From: Gammaproteobacteria bacterium
GTDB lineage: Bacteria > Pseudomonadota > Gammaproteobacteria > Steroidobacterales > GCA-2729495
Length of the DNA: 64,000 nucleotides
NCBI GenBank assembly: GCA_030426355.1
Contig: JAUHYQ010000001.1
Span: 186,001-250,000 of the forward strand
Reading direction: 5' to 3'
Positions 8,148 to 17,132 of the stretch are shown here, piece after piece. The position numbers and the translations under genes are program-made. Within the stretch, counting starts at the first letter, position 1. Each line of letters opens with the position of its first letter. The notes under the pieces were generated by a model, which did no database searches, was not told where the DNA came from, and was given only the letters and a program-made list of their open reading frames with translations.

Positions 8148-9506
8148 TCATTCAGCAGGCAAACGCTTACCGGGAATATAGCCCGGCGATTTTAGCCTGA
8201 CGATCAACGCCATTAAGGCGACCAGCAGGCTTATCACGCCAATCAGCATAAACGGCGCATATGGCCCAATCGAGTCGAACAATCGACCGCCCACCCCGGC
8301 AGCAAAAAATATACCGATGGCACCACAGGTATTAAACATGCCCACAACTGTACCGCGGGTTCGGGCAGGCGCCTCCTGACTGATCAAGGTGGTCGCGCCA
8401 AAAAACGCGCTGATCTGACCGATACCGAGAAAGGCAAAATGCAAAGCCGTATCCAGCTGCAATGGAACAATTCGCGTGTTGTCGACCATGATCATCGAGC
8501 AATAGGCCACGGCGCTCATCCCCATACAAAAGACCACGCCCGAGACACGATTGAAACGATCCATGATGGCGCCCAGCAATCCAAGCCACACCAGCGACGC
8601 GGTGGCCGAAATGGCAAACAAGACGGCTCCCTTACTGGATGCCGCCCCCGGATCAACGCCGGCCTCAATCGCCACAATAGTGCCCCACATCACCGTGAAG
8701 GTACCCAGCACCACCTGGTCGCTGCGGGCGATAAACGCACAGGCGTAACTCAAAGCAATACGCGGATTCAGGCCAGCCTTAAGACCCCCTAACACCAGTT
8801 CGCGCATTGGCGGCGGATCCTCGTGTGTCTGCGGCACACCCTTTTTAAGGCCCAGCCAGTAAATCACACCTGAAATCATGCAAGCCGCGGCCACGAGAAC
8901 GTGGGTGATGCGACTCACGTCAATACTTTCGAAGCCCGCCTCGACCAGCATCGGCGGCACACGGGCGGCGAACACCACGGTGATTAAGATCACACCGATA
9001 CCATTACAAATACCGCCCAGCGCAACCAACTTGCCACGCGAACTGTCTGCAGGGTAATCCGCCGCCATGGTTTGCAGCATGCCCGTCGAAGCGCCCAGCC
9101 CCAACGCATAGATAGCGCGATAGATCATCAGCTCGCCGACCGAATCGGCAAACGGGTACAACATGTACCCCAACCCCATGACGACCATGCCAACTGCAGC
9201 CACTTCTCGCCTGCCGATGCGATCGGCAATAACCCCGACCACACCGAAAATCAGTATTTGCACGATCTCGGTAACAATAACCAGGTCGCCGGATGCGGTG
9301 CCCTGCTCACCGATGTGCATACCGAAATTCGCGTTCAGCACCAGGCCGGTGCCGGTCGAGACGAAAGTCAGCAAGCCGATGGTGGCAAAACAACTGTAAA
9401 AGTAGACGAACAGATTCAGGCGGCTGATGCCCGGAGCCAACTCCAGAAAACCGACTTTGATGCCTTTGTCACCCGGGCTACCGGCCGAACTGCTGGCGTT
9501 ATTCAC
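8148..9506 (-). CDS. MFS transporter (copy A)
   Basis: A 452-residue, 12-helix major facilitator protein. The loop 2-3 signature appears as GVIADRIGRREV around residue 95, and a second conserved block reads MAADYPADSSRGKLVALGG. The second MFS gene in this window (11389-12768) carries the same layout and matching motifs, so the two are paralogues. It is 72 bp downstream of the aldehyde dehydrogenase gene on the same strand and is probably co-transcribed with it, which suggests uptake of an aldehyde, alcohol or acid precursor. Confidence 0.88.
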   Translation of the reverse strand: MNNASSSAGSPGDKGIKVGFLELAPGISRLNLFVYFYSCFATIGLLTFVSTGTGLVLNANFGMHIGEQGTASGDLVIVTEIVQILIFGVVGVIADRIGRREVAAVGMVVMGLGYMLYPFADSVGELMIYRAIYALGLGASTGMLQTMAADYPADSSRGKLVALGGICNGIGVILITVVFAARVPPMLVEAGFESIDVSRITHVLVAAACMISGVIYWLGLKKGVPQTHEDPPPMRELVLGGLKAGLNPRIALSYACAFIARSDQVVLGTFTVMWGTIVAIEAGVDPGAASSKGAVLFAISATASLVWLGLLGAIMDRFNRVSGVVFCMGMSAVAYCSMIMVDNTRIVPLQLDTALHFAFLGIGQISAFFGATTLISQEAPARTRGTVVGMFNTCGAIGIFFAAGVGGRLFDSIGPYAPFMLIGVISLLVALMALIVRLKSPGYIPGKRLPAE

Positions 9507-9578
9507 GCATACCGCTCCTGTTGTCTGAACTGCTAGCTAATCGGCCAATTATGCCCATGGGTGCCGAAAGTCCCAATA

Positions 9579-11030
9579 TCACAAGATGATATGCACGGAT
9601 TTAGAGAGCGTATAGCTCAAGACTTCCTCGAGGCATTCCTCGCGACCCAGCCCGCTGTTCTTCCAGCCGGCAAATCCGGTCCCCATGTAATGACGTCCCG
9701 TGCCGTTGATCCAGACGCACCCGGACTCAACCCGACGCGCCGCGTTCATCGCGGTGCGGATGTCGTTGCTGAAAATAGCGGCCGTCAGCCCCATATCGAG
9801 CTGGTTGGCCATTGTCATCACTTCGTCTACATCGGACCACTTCAGAATACACAAAACGGGCCCGAACACTTCTTCGCGCGCAACGGTCATGTCCATGGTG
9901 ACATCGGCAAACACGGTCGGCTGCACCCAGAAGCCGCCTTCGAACCCCGGCACCGTGGCCGCAGCACCGCCGGCAACCACGCGCGCGCCTTCGGCTATGC
10001 CCGAATCAATCAGGCGCATCACGTGCTGATAATGCTTTTGGGAATTCACCGGGCCCATGCCTGAATTCACATCCAGAGGATCACCCACCTTAATCGCCCG
10101 CACGTCGGCAGTGATCAGGTCAACCACCTCGTCATGAATAGACTCGTGCAACATCAAACGACTGGTTGAACCGCAGGACTGCCCGGACCAACTGAAATTC
10201 ATACCGCTGACTGCCGCTCGCGCCACAGCCTGCGGATCAGCGTCCGGGAAAGCAATAAACGGGTTTTTGCCGCCTAACTCTAACGTGACATTTTTTACCG
10301 CAACTTCAGCGGCAGAGCGTTGAATCGCCAAACCTGTAGGTACCGAGCCGGTAAAACCTATGCGCGGGACCTGCGGGTGCCGAACAATGGCGTCACCGAC
10401 CACGACACCCTCCCCCGAAACAATATTCACGACCCCCGGTGGCAACACCTCATCGCAAATCTCCGCCATCACGGTGGCCGACAGCGGGCTCTGGTCAGGC
10501 GACTTCAATACCACGGTGTTCCCTGCGATCAACGGCGCGCCCAAATGGGCGCCGGCAAAACAAAAGGGGTGGTTAAACGGAACGATCCGGCCAACAACGC
10601 CATATGGCTGACGCATCGTGAAATGAATATTCTCAGCTGTCGCCGGGACGCTTTCGCCCTTGATTTCAATGCCCAGACCCGCAACAAAATCCAGATATCC
10701 GCTGGCCAGGGTAATGTCATTACCCAAACTGGCGATGGTGTTGCCTGTGTCAGCCGATTCGATTTCCAGCACCCGGTCGCCGCTGGCGCGAATACGCTCT
10801 GCCAGCTCACGTATCAGAGCGCCCCGCTCCCACACCGATTTAGCGCCCCACTCCTCCTGCGCCGCTGCGGCAGCTTTAACTGCGCGATCAACGTCGGCAA
10901 CCGTTCCGGCAGGAACCCGGCCGTGTACTTTTCCAGTGGCGGGATTGACGGTGTCCATCCACGCACCGCTCTCGCTGGGAACAAATTCACCGCCGATGTA
11001 CATCGGGCGGTCGCCAAACCAAGTGGCCAT
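9579..11030 (-). CDS. NAD(P)-dependent aldehyde dehydrogenase
   Basis: A 483-residue member of the ALDH superfamily at the usual length. The general-base glutamate lies in TLELGGKNPF, the nucleophilic cysteine in FSWSGQSCGSTSR, and the C-terminal KNSGLGREECLEEVLSYT block is conserved. It oxidises an aldehyde to the carboxylate in the cytoplasm. It heads a two-gene minus-strand unit with the MFS transporter and is divergent from a second MFS gene. The substrate cannot be assigned. Confidence 0.92.
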   Translation of the reverse strand: MATWFGDRPMYIGGEFVPSESGAWMDTVNPATGKVHGRVPAGTVADVDRAVKAAAAAQEEWGAKSVWERGALIRELAERIRASGDRVLEIESADTGNTIASLGNDITLASGYLDFVAGLGIEIKGESVPATAENIHFTMRQPYGVVGRIVPFNHPFCFAGAHLGAPLIAGNTVVLKSPDQSPLSATVMAEICDEVLPPGVVNIVSGEGVVVGDAIVRHPQVPRIGFTGSVPTGLAIQRSAAEVAVKNVTLELGGKNPFIAFPDADPQAVARAAVSGMNFSWSGQSCGSTSRLMLHESIHDEVVDLITADVRAIKVGDPLDVNSGMGPVNSQKHYQHVMRLIDSGIAEGARVVAGGAAATVPGFEGGFWVQPTVFADVTMDMTVAREEVFGPVLCILKWSDVDEVMTMANQLDMGLTAAIFSNDIRTAMNAARRVESGCVWINGTGRHYMGTGFAGWKNSGLGREECLEEVLSYTLSKSVHIIL

Positions 11031-11388
11031 GCCGATTTCTCCGTTATATACACTCGCCCCATCACTTGCGGGGCTGCGGCCGCAAAGGTTAATAGCTATG
11101 GACTTTATCAGCCCTGAATAAGAAGCAGCCGTCCGACTGGCGGCTTGCAGACAAACGCGTTAATGCCTGATCGTATGTGCATTGAGGCTCAGCGTACGCT
11201 CGAATATGGCAGACTTAGATCCCCGATGGTTGGCAGCTGTTTTGCCCGTACTGCGGCGAAACCGCCGGAATTGTCGGGCCAATACTAAATAATTCCATCA
11301 CTCATAGGATAATCCTGCGCTGAAGTCGTGCCGGGCACCGGCGCACACAAACTTCTCTATCCTTATAGAGCCTGACACGAGGAAACCA
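11031..11388. other. 358-bp divergent intergenic region between aldehyde dehydrogenase and MFS copy B
   Basis: No gene is visible. It must contain two divergent promoters. The only clear structures are a 16-bp inverted repeat close to the MFS start and a GAGGA ribosome-binding site at about 11379-11383 before the ATG at 11389. I found no convincing -35/-10 pair. Confidence 0.6.
11355..11370 (+). repeat. Perfect inverted repeat upstream of MFS copy B
   Basis: CTCTAT and ATAGAG form perfect 6-bp arms around the 4-nt spacer CCTT. The repeat ends about 9 bp before the ribosome-binding site. It could be an operator or a leader hairpin; chance occurrence cannot be excluded. Confidence 0.4.
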
Positions 11389-12768
11389 ATGGCGACACCT
11401 GCATCGGAAACCATGCCCCCCGAGGATGAATCTCAGAGAATGGTGGAAGGCATCAAGTTTGGCCCGCTGATCATGCGCGAAGGTGTGAGCTACAAGCACT
11501 TCCTGACGCTGTTCTTCATTTCGTTCTTTGGTATTGCCATGATGAACACGGTAGGCATCATGCAGACCTATATCCTCAACGAGGTACTGCAAATCCCGCA
11601 AGACCAGCAGGGCTCGATCATTGGTAGTCTTCTGATATTTCAGGAGTTTGTGGTCATACTGCTGGTAGGATTAGCCGGTTCCGTTTCTGACCGGCTGGGC
11701 CGACCGCCGGTTTTCGCCGCGGGCTTTTTCATGCTCGCGATCGGCTATTGCCTCTACCCGCTGGTCAGCAACGATACGCCGGTGGAGGTGATTTACCAAC
11801 TGATTGCGTTTCGATTGTTCATCGCCTCCGGTGTGGCCTGCATCAATGTGATGCTGTCGTCCGTCGCAAACGATTATCCGGTAGACAAGACGCGTGCGAA
11901 AATGATTGCGGGCGTATTCATCTTCAACGGTGTCGGCATCGCCACTTTGCCGCGCTTTATCGGCGGACTGCCAGGGCGCTTCATTGAAGCCGGATTCGAC
12001 CCCATCATGGCCGGCCGTTTCGCATTCTGGATCGTAGCGGGCCTTTGCGTGATGCTGGGCGTAGTCCTGCTGTGGGGCCTTAAGCCCGGCGCACCCGCCC
12101 AGGTGTCCAAACGCGAGCCCATACTCGCGACGCTGAAAGTCGGGCTGGGCGAAGCCAGGAAGCCGCGAATTCTGCTGGGTTACACGGCCGCTTTCGTATC
12201 TCGGGCAGATCTGGCTGTGGTGAGCCAGTTCCTGACCGCGTGGCTCGTCATCGAAGGCATCAACCAGGGTATGACGACGGCCGAAGCCCTGCTCAAGGCA
12301 ACCACTTTCTACGTCGTGATCCAGGCCTTTGCACTGCCGTGGGCCGTCATTTTCGGCATCTTGCTGGATCGGGTCGACCGGGTACTTGGCCTGGTACTCG
12401 GCATGTCCGTCGCGTTCATAGGTTATGCATCGCTGGGAGCTCTCGAAAATCCCCTGAGCAATTGGATGTACCTTGCTGCTGCGTTCGTCGGTGCCGGCGA
12501 GATGGGCGCCAATATTTCCGCCACCTCGCTGATTGGCAAAGAAGCACCTGACCGCGGACGCGGGGCCGTTCTTGGCATGTTCAGCCTGCTCGGCGCCGTC
12601 GGTATCATGGTGGTTGGCCTGATTGGCGGGTGGTTGTTCGACAACTGGAAGCCCGTGGGCCCGTTCCTGTACATGGCTGGTTCCAACGCCGTTCTGGTGC
12701 TGGCGGCCATTGGCGTTTACGTTGCAACTCGTCAACGCCCGAGCGCTCAGCCTGCAACAATTACCTGA
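11389..12768 (+). CDS. MFS transporter (copy B)
   Basis: A 459-residue, 12-helix major facilitator protein with the loop signature GSVSDRLGRPPV and the block VANDYPVDKTRAKMIAG, which corresponds position by position to copy A at 8148-9506. GAGGA 6 bp before the ATG supports the start. The paraoxonase-like gene follows 45 bp downstream on the same strand, so the two may form a unit for import and hydrolysis of a lactone or ester. Confidence 0.88.
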   Translation: MATPASETMPPEDESQRMVEGIKFGPLIMREGVSYKHFLTLFFISFFGIAMMNTVGIMQTYILNEVLQIPQDQQGSIIGSLLIFQEFVVILLVGLAGSVSDRLGRPPVFAAGFFMLAIGYCLYPLVSNDTPVEVIYQLIAFRLFIASGVACINVMLSSVANDYPVDKTRAKMIAGVFIFNGVGIATLPRFIGGLPGRFIEAGFDPIMAGRFAFWIVAGLCVMLGVVLLWGLKPGAPAQVSKREPILATLKVGLGEARKPRILLGYTAAFVSRADLAVVSQFLTAWLVIEGINQGMTTAEALLKATTFYVVIQAFALPWAVIFGILLDRVDRVLGLVLGMSVAFIGYASLGALENPLSNWMYLAAAFVGAGEMGANISATSLIGKEAPDRGRGAVLGMFSLLGAVGIMVVGLIGGWLFDNWKPVGPFLYMAGSNAVLVLAAIGVYVATRQRPSAQPATIT

Positions 12769-12813
12769 GTGCGGGCTGCCAGTCACGCATGAGTTTGCAT
12801 AGGAGTATTGCCC

Positions 12814-13845
12814 ATGATTAAGAAAATTCTGATCTGGTTCGTTGGATTAACAGTTCTCGTCTGCGCGGGTTTCGCCCTGTGGTTGTACAGCGCCGTGAAC
12901 GCCGATGTCGATGAGCGATTTGCGGGCACCTGCGAAGCCGTGCCCCTGCCCGGCAGCGCAGAGGACATACAGATTGACCGCGATCACGGTTTTGCTTACC
13001 TGTCCGTGCTGGATCGCCTTGGCGTTGCGCAGGGTAACGAGATTGATCCCGGCATGGTCATGCGCCTTGATCTGAATCGTGAGACTCTTGCCGCGGTGCC
13101 GGCGCTGGAGGGTGGGCCCGAACTTCATCCGCATGGGCTGAGCATTTACACTGACCCCAACGGTAATCGCACACTGTTTGTGATTAATCATCCCGCTGAC
13201 CGCGAGAATGGCGCGGAAGCCATTGAGCGGTTCACTGAAACCGCGGTCGGCAGTGGTCTTTACCGGCATGCCGAAAGTTTTGCCAGCCCGCTGATCACCC
13301 GCGCAAACGATATGGTTGCAACCGGTCCGCGGCAATTTTACGTCGCACAGGATGTTGATCGCACCAGCGGGGAGTCGCTTACGGCACTGGTGTATTTCGA
13401 CGGCAGCGACTACAGCGTGGTAGCGAATGATATTGCCTCCGGCGGCGGAATTAATGTGTCGCAAGATTTAAGCACTCTGTATATCGCGGAAACCGGGGGC
13501 AAACGCATTCGTGTGGCTCAACTGGAAGCCGACGGAACCATTGCGTCGGCCAATACCATCGCACTTCAGACTTCTCCGGATAATATTGACGTTGCTGCTG
13601 ACGGCTCGCTCTGGGTAGGTGCGCACTCCAATGTGGTGGCGCTGGCGATGCATTTTATCGCCGGCGTAAATGCGCCCTCCCAGGTACTGCGCATCACTGC
13701 AGACGGAGAGCCTGCTGTAGAGGAAATCTACCTGAACGCGGGCGAACAGATTTCCGCCGGCAGCGGCGGAGCCACCTTTGGCAATAAATTGCTTATAGGG
13801 TCAATTACAGCCCGGAAAGTACTGGTCTGCGAAATGGATAGCTGA
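12814..13845 (+). CDS. Membrane-anchored paraoxonase/SMP-30-like beta-propeller protein
   Basis: A 343-residue protein. Residues 3-28 form one hydrophobic anchor, and the rest looks like a six-bladed beta-propeller of the paraoxonase/arylesterase/gluconolactonase type: ELHPHGLSIY and LFVINHPADR match the calcium-site region of paraoxonases, and NISQDLSTLYIAE-like repeats follow. Family members hydrolyse lactones or aryl esters. AGGAG at 12801-12805 selects the ATG at 12814 rather than the in-frame TTG at 12808. The anchor predicts a periplasmic catalytic domain. Confidence 0.78.
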   Translation: MIKKILIWFVGLTVLVCAGFALWLYSAVNADVDERFAGTCEAVPLPGSAEDIQIDRDHGFAYLSVLDRLGVAQGNEIDPGMVMRLDLNRETLAAVPALEGGPELHPHGLSIYTDPNGNRTLFVINHPADRENGAEAIERFTETAVGSGLYRHAESFASPLITRANDMVATGPRQFYVAQDVDRTSGESLTALVYFDGSDYSVVANDIASGGGINVSQDLSTLYIAETGGKRIRVAQLEADGTIASANTIALQTSPDNIDVAADGSLWVGAHSNVVALAMHFIAGVNAPSQVLRITADGEPAVEEIYLNAGEQISAGSGGATFGNKLLIGSITARKVLVCEMDS

Positions 13846-13862
13846 AGCTGTTGGCTCGGTGC

Positions 13863-14729
13863 TTACCCGAGCACAATGCGATCAACAATGGCAGTAACCA
13901 GCATCAGACCCAGTTGCACTATGGAGGATGCAAAACAGCGCCAGGCCTGCGGGATACCGGGCTTGCGATGCAAGCGGATGGTCTCGCGGAGAAAATACAC
14001 GCCGCCACTAACCACGCCGGCCAGATAAATCCAGCTCAGACCCAGAAAAAACGGAACAATGGATAACGCCACCAGCGCTATGACGTGCCCCAATATGGTC
14101 AGCGTGGCCGTGCGATCATCCACCAGCACCGGCAGCATCGGCACACCGGCTTTCTGGTAATCGCTTTTGCAAGCGAATGCGAGCGCCCAGAAATGCGGTG
14201 GTGTCCAAAGGAACAGCACCACGGCAAGAATAATCGCCGACGGGCCTATATTGACGTCTACAGCCGCTGCCCCGGCCAGCACTGCAAAACTGCCGGCCGC
14301 CCCGCCAATGACCACGTTCCACCAGGTACGCCGCTTTAGCCAGACGGTGTAAACCACCCCGTAACAAAAAGCCCCCAGAAATAAATAGAACGCTGCCACA
14401 ACGTTCGTCACCATCGCGAGCGCCAGGATAGCCAGAATGGAGATCAGGGTGATCAACCCCGGCCAGTAGTTGCTGGCCGCAAACTCTCCGGTCACAAAAG
14501 CGCGCGTTTTCGTGCGGCGCATTCGTGCATCGATGTCCCTTTCATACCATTGGTTAAATGCGCCGGCACTCGCCGAGCACAGCAATACCGTTACACCGAG
14601 AACGAGTACTTGCCACGCCGAAAGTTCACTGCCGGGCGTAACTGCAAAGCCCGCCAGAGCGCAAAGCATGATAAGAAAACCCAGCCGAACCTTCGCGGTG
14701 GTATAAATTAGTTTCAGAGTTTCAGCCAT
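13863..14729 (-). CDS. cyoE: Protoheme IX farnesyltransferase (heme O synthase)
   Basis: A 288-residue UbiA-family prenyltransferase with about nine membrane helices. The first Asp-rich motif reads NQWYERDIDARMRRTKTR, which is diagnostic for heme O synthase, and the second conserved region (WTPPHFWALAF, then KSDYQKAGVPMLPV) is also present. It adds a farnesyl group to heme b for the terminal oxidase. It is not next to oxidase subunit genes here. Its stop converges on the paraoxonase-like gene with 17 bp between them. Confidence 0.96.
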   Translation of the reverse strand: MAETLKLIYTTAKVRLGFLIMLCALAGFAVTPGSELSAWQVLVLGVTVLLCSASAGAFNQWYERDIDARMRRTKTRAFVTGEFAASNYWPGLITLISILAILALAMVTNVVAAFYLFLGAFCYGVVYTVWLKRRTWWNVVIGGAAGSFAVLAGAAAVDVNIGPSAIILAVVLFLWTPPHFWALAFACKSDYQKAGVPMLPVLVDDRTATLTILGHVIALVALSIVPFFLGLSWIYLAGVVSGGVYFLRETIRLHRKPGIPQAWRCFASSIVQLGLMLVTAIVDRIVLG

Positions 14730-15069
14730 TTAAATTTCAGTTTCGACTACAGCTAACAGCGCGAGGTGCTGGCGAAAACCGCAACGAGCAAGTCTTGACG
14801 ACAGGCAACCTTCAATTGAGACGGCGAGTATAACGGAACGCGCACACACGGGATGCAGGTATCCACACCAGCCATGGCAGCCGGGTATTTAATAAGGGTC
14901 GCCGCAAATTGTCCCGCCTGAGCAGATTATTTTCCCTTTAAATACAAATAGTTAATATTTTCATCGCAAATATAATTTGTGGTTATGGGGCGATAACAAC
15001 AATTACGTTCACGACAGCCCGAACAGCCCGTACCTTTGACGGTCACTGCTACACGTTGGAGCAAAAAGC
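14730..15069. other. 340-bp divergent intergenic region between cyoE and cysH
   Basis: No gene is visible. The right half contains an AT-rich tract (about 14925-14995) inside otherwise GC-rich sequence, where the cysH promoter and a CysB-binding site would be expected. The cyoE promoter should lie in the left half but I cannot place it. Confidence 0.6.
14971..14976 (+). promoter_or_regulatory. Candidate -10 element of the cysH promoter
   Basis: A perfect TATAAT stands about 94 bp before the cysH ATG, with AT-rich sequence upstream and no recognisable -35 hexamer. That layout fits an activator-dependent promoter, and cysH promoters are activated by CysB, whose gene is next door. No CysB box could be verified by eye. 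Confidence 0.45.
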
Positions 15070-15891
15070 ATGCAAGGGCTGGCTGAAAAACTCGACTATT
15101 TTGAGAACAATTTGCCGTTTCATTCCGATGCGGATGCCCGCCAGGGACAGCCACTCACGCTGGATGAAGAACTGTCCCGAGAGGCCGCGCTGAAGCATTG
15201 CAACGAACTGTTTGCCCGCATGAACGCAGCGGAACGCATTGCCTGGTCGCTGCAAAATTTATCCGGCCAACCCATGCTGAGCTCCAGCTTCGGGGCGCAG
15301 GCGGCCGTCTCGCTGCATCTGGCCACGCAACAACGTGCCGACATTCCAGTGGTTTTTATTGACACCGGTTACCTGTTTCCCGAAACCTATCGATTTGTCG
15401 ATCAACTGACCGATCGCCTTAAGCTTAATTTGAAAATATACCGCTCCCGGACCAGCCCTGCCTGGCAGGAAGCGCGGCACGGGCAGCGCTGGAATCAGGG
15501 TGTCGAGGGTATTGCGGCATACAACTACGAAAACAAGGTAGAACCCATGGAACGCGCATTGCGCGAGCTGGAGGTGGGCGTGTGGTTTGCGGGGCTGCGT
15601 CGCAGTCAGTCTGAATCCCGCGCCACGGTGCCCTTCCTGAGCTGGTCAGGGGCGCAGGGGCAGACGCGCTGGAAAGTTCACGCTATTGCCGACTGGAGTG
15701 ACCGTCAGGTTTTTGAATACCTCAAAAAACACGACCTGCCCTATCACCCGCTTTGGGAAAAAGGCTATGTATCAATTGGCGACGTGCACACAACGCGCTC
15801 CATCCATGACGTCGAACGACCCGAAGACACGCGCTTTCACGGGCTAACCCGCGAGTGCGGGCTGCATGATATTGATATTTCTGCGGTCTGA
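15070..15891 (+). CDS. cysH: Phosphoadenylyl-sulfate (PAPS) reductase
   Basis: A 273-residue CysH-family protein. The PP-loop is [10 protein letters not shown], the substrate-binding region follows in [13 protein letters not shown], and the catalytic cysteine is Cys263 in the C-terminal ECGLH motif. The two CC pairs that ligate the iron-sulfur cluster of APS reductases are absent, so the substrate should be PAPS, reduced to sulfite with thioredoxin. GGAG at 15058-15061 supports the start. The neighbouring cysB and cysG agree with assimilatory sulfate reduction. Confidence 0.95.
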   Translation: MQGLAEKLDYFENNLPFHSDADARQGQPLTLDEELSREAALKHCNELFARMNAAERIAWSLQNLSGQPMLSSSFGAQAAVSLHLATQQRADIPVVFIDTGYLFPETYRFVDQLTDRLKLNLKIYRSRTSPAWQEARHGQRWNQGVEGIAAYNYENKVEPMERALRELEVGVWFAGLRRSQSESRATVPFLSWSGAQGQTRWKVHAIADWSDRQVFEYLKKHDLPYHPLWEKGYVSIGDVHTTRSIHDVERPEDTRFHGLTRECGLHDIDISAV

Positions 15892-15929
15892 ATAAACGGC
15901 GCGAGCGGCAAGTTTAGTGGAATAAACGG

Positions 15930-16943
15930 TCAACTGGTCGTTTCGCCAAATTCGTCGTCGCAGCCACCTCGCAGCGGCAAATTGACCTCTGCAAACAAGC
16001 TGTCCACCTCCGCCTGGGTTTCAAGGTTGGCAGCACGCTGCGTAAGCTCGGGAAGCAGATGCGGTGCAAGCAGTGCCGCGAAATCCACCATATACCCGCG
16101 CAGCACCGAATCGCGTCGGTAGCCGATCCAGGTCGTTACACGTGGGAAGAGCCCTTCCGCATTTATCGCAACCAGATCTTCTTTGTCCTGGCATTCCCAG
16201 GCCATGGCAGCCACTACGCCAACCCCCATGCCCATGCGCACATAAGTCTTGATAATGTCAGCATCGCGGGCGGTGAACACCACATCCGGCTCTAAACCTT
16301 TGGCGGCGAAAGCACGCTTGAATGACGACTCACCTGTCAAACTGAATACATAGGTAACTAACGGGAAACGCGCCAGCGTTTCAATGCTTACCGGCTCTTT
16401 GATCGCCGCCAGTTCATGACCCTTGGTCACCAGCACAATCCGATCCCACTGATAACAGGGCAACAACACCAGATCGGGAAACAACTGCTGGGAACCGGTT
16501 GCAATCGCAAAGTCCACGCGGTTGGCGGCGACCAGTTCCGCTATTTGCTCGGAAGTGCCTTGATGCAATTCAAGATTAACCTTCGGATAGCGGTTACGAA
16601 ACGCCCTGACGACATCCGGCAATACATATCGAGCCTGGGTATGGGTCGTGGCAATCGACAGTGTGCCCGACTGCTCCTGCGACATATCACTGGCCAGACT
16701 GCGTATATTCTCGACCTCACGCAAAATGCGGCGCGCGCGCGCGATCACTTCATGACCCGCCGGCGTTATGGCTGCAAGACTCTTCCCCTTGCGCGTAAAC
16801 AACTGAATACCTAACTCCTGCTCCAGCAACTTGAGCTGCTTGCTGATGCCCGGCTGGCTGGTAAACAGGCGATCGGCTGCAGCGGTGATATTGAGGCCGC
16901 TATCGGCGATACCTAGTAAGTAACGTAGTTGCTGTAACGTCAT
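15930..16943 (-). CDS. cysB: LysR-type regulator CysB
   Basis: A 337-residue LysR-family protein. The N-terminal winged helix-turn-helix (MTLQQLRYLLGIADSGLNIT, then SQPGISKQLKLLEQELG) and the effector domain with ATTHTQARYVLP, the sulfate/acetylserine-pocket segment, match CysB. It activates cysteine-biosynthesis genes with O- or N-acetylserine as inducer. It converges on cysH (38 bp between stops) and is divergent from cysG. Confidence 0.92.
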   Translation of the reverse strand: MTLQQLRYLLGIADSGLNITAAADRLFTSQPGISKQLKLLEQELGIQLFTRKGKSLAAITPAGHEVIARARRILREVENIRSLASDMSQEQSGTLSIATTHTQARYVLPDVVRAFRNRYPKVNLELHQGTSEQIAELVAANRVDFAIATGSQQLFPDLVLLPCYQWDRIVLVTKGHELAAIKEPVSIETLARFPLVTYVFSLTGESSFKRAFAAKGLEPDVVFTARDADIIKTYVRMGMGVGVVAAMAWECQDKEDLVAINAEGLFPRVTTWIGYRRDSVLRGYMVDFAALLAPHLLPELTQRAANLETQAEVDSLFAEVNLPLRGGCDDEFGETTS

Positions 16944-17132
16944 GTTAAATAAGCTAATTAAATTAATTTTTGGCTGCCGCTAAGGGCGCAGTGCCGTATA
17001 TAACCATTTGTCACAAGAGGCTGTCAAACCGGGTCGCAAATATATAGCCCACAGGCATAAGGGCAGAAAAAGATACTATTTTTTAATTGCTTGGCGAATG
17101 ACTAAGGTACGCGCTACTGAGCACCCTGAGCC

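Noticed and set aside
9072-9536. Long plus-strand open frame opposite MFS copy A
   Set aside because: It is rich in His, Arg and Thr, antisense to a clear transporter gene, and has no recognisable domain.
11671-12786. 371-codon minus-strand open frame opposite MFS copy B
   Set aside because: Its composition (His, Gln, Arg-rich) is that of an antisense shadow of a GC-rich gene.
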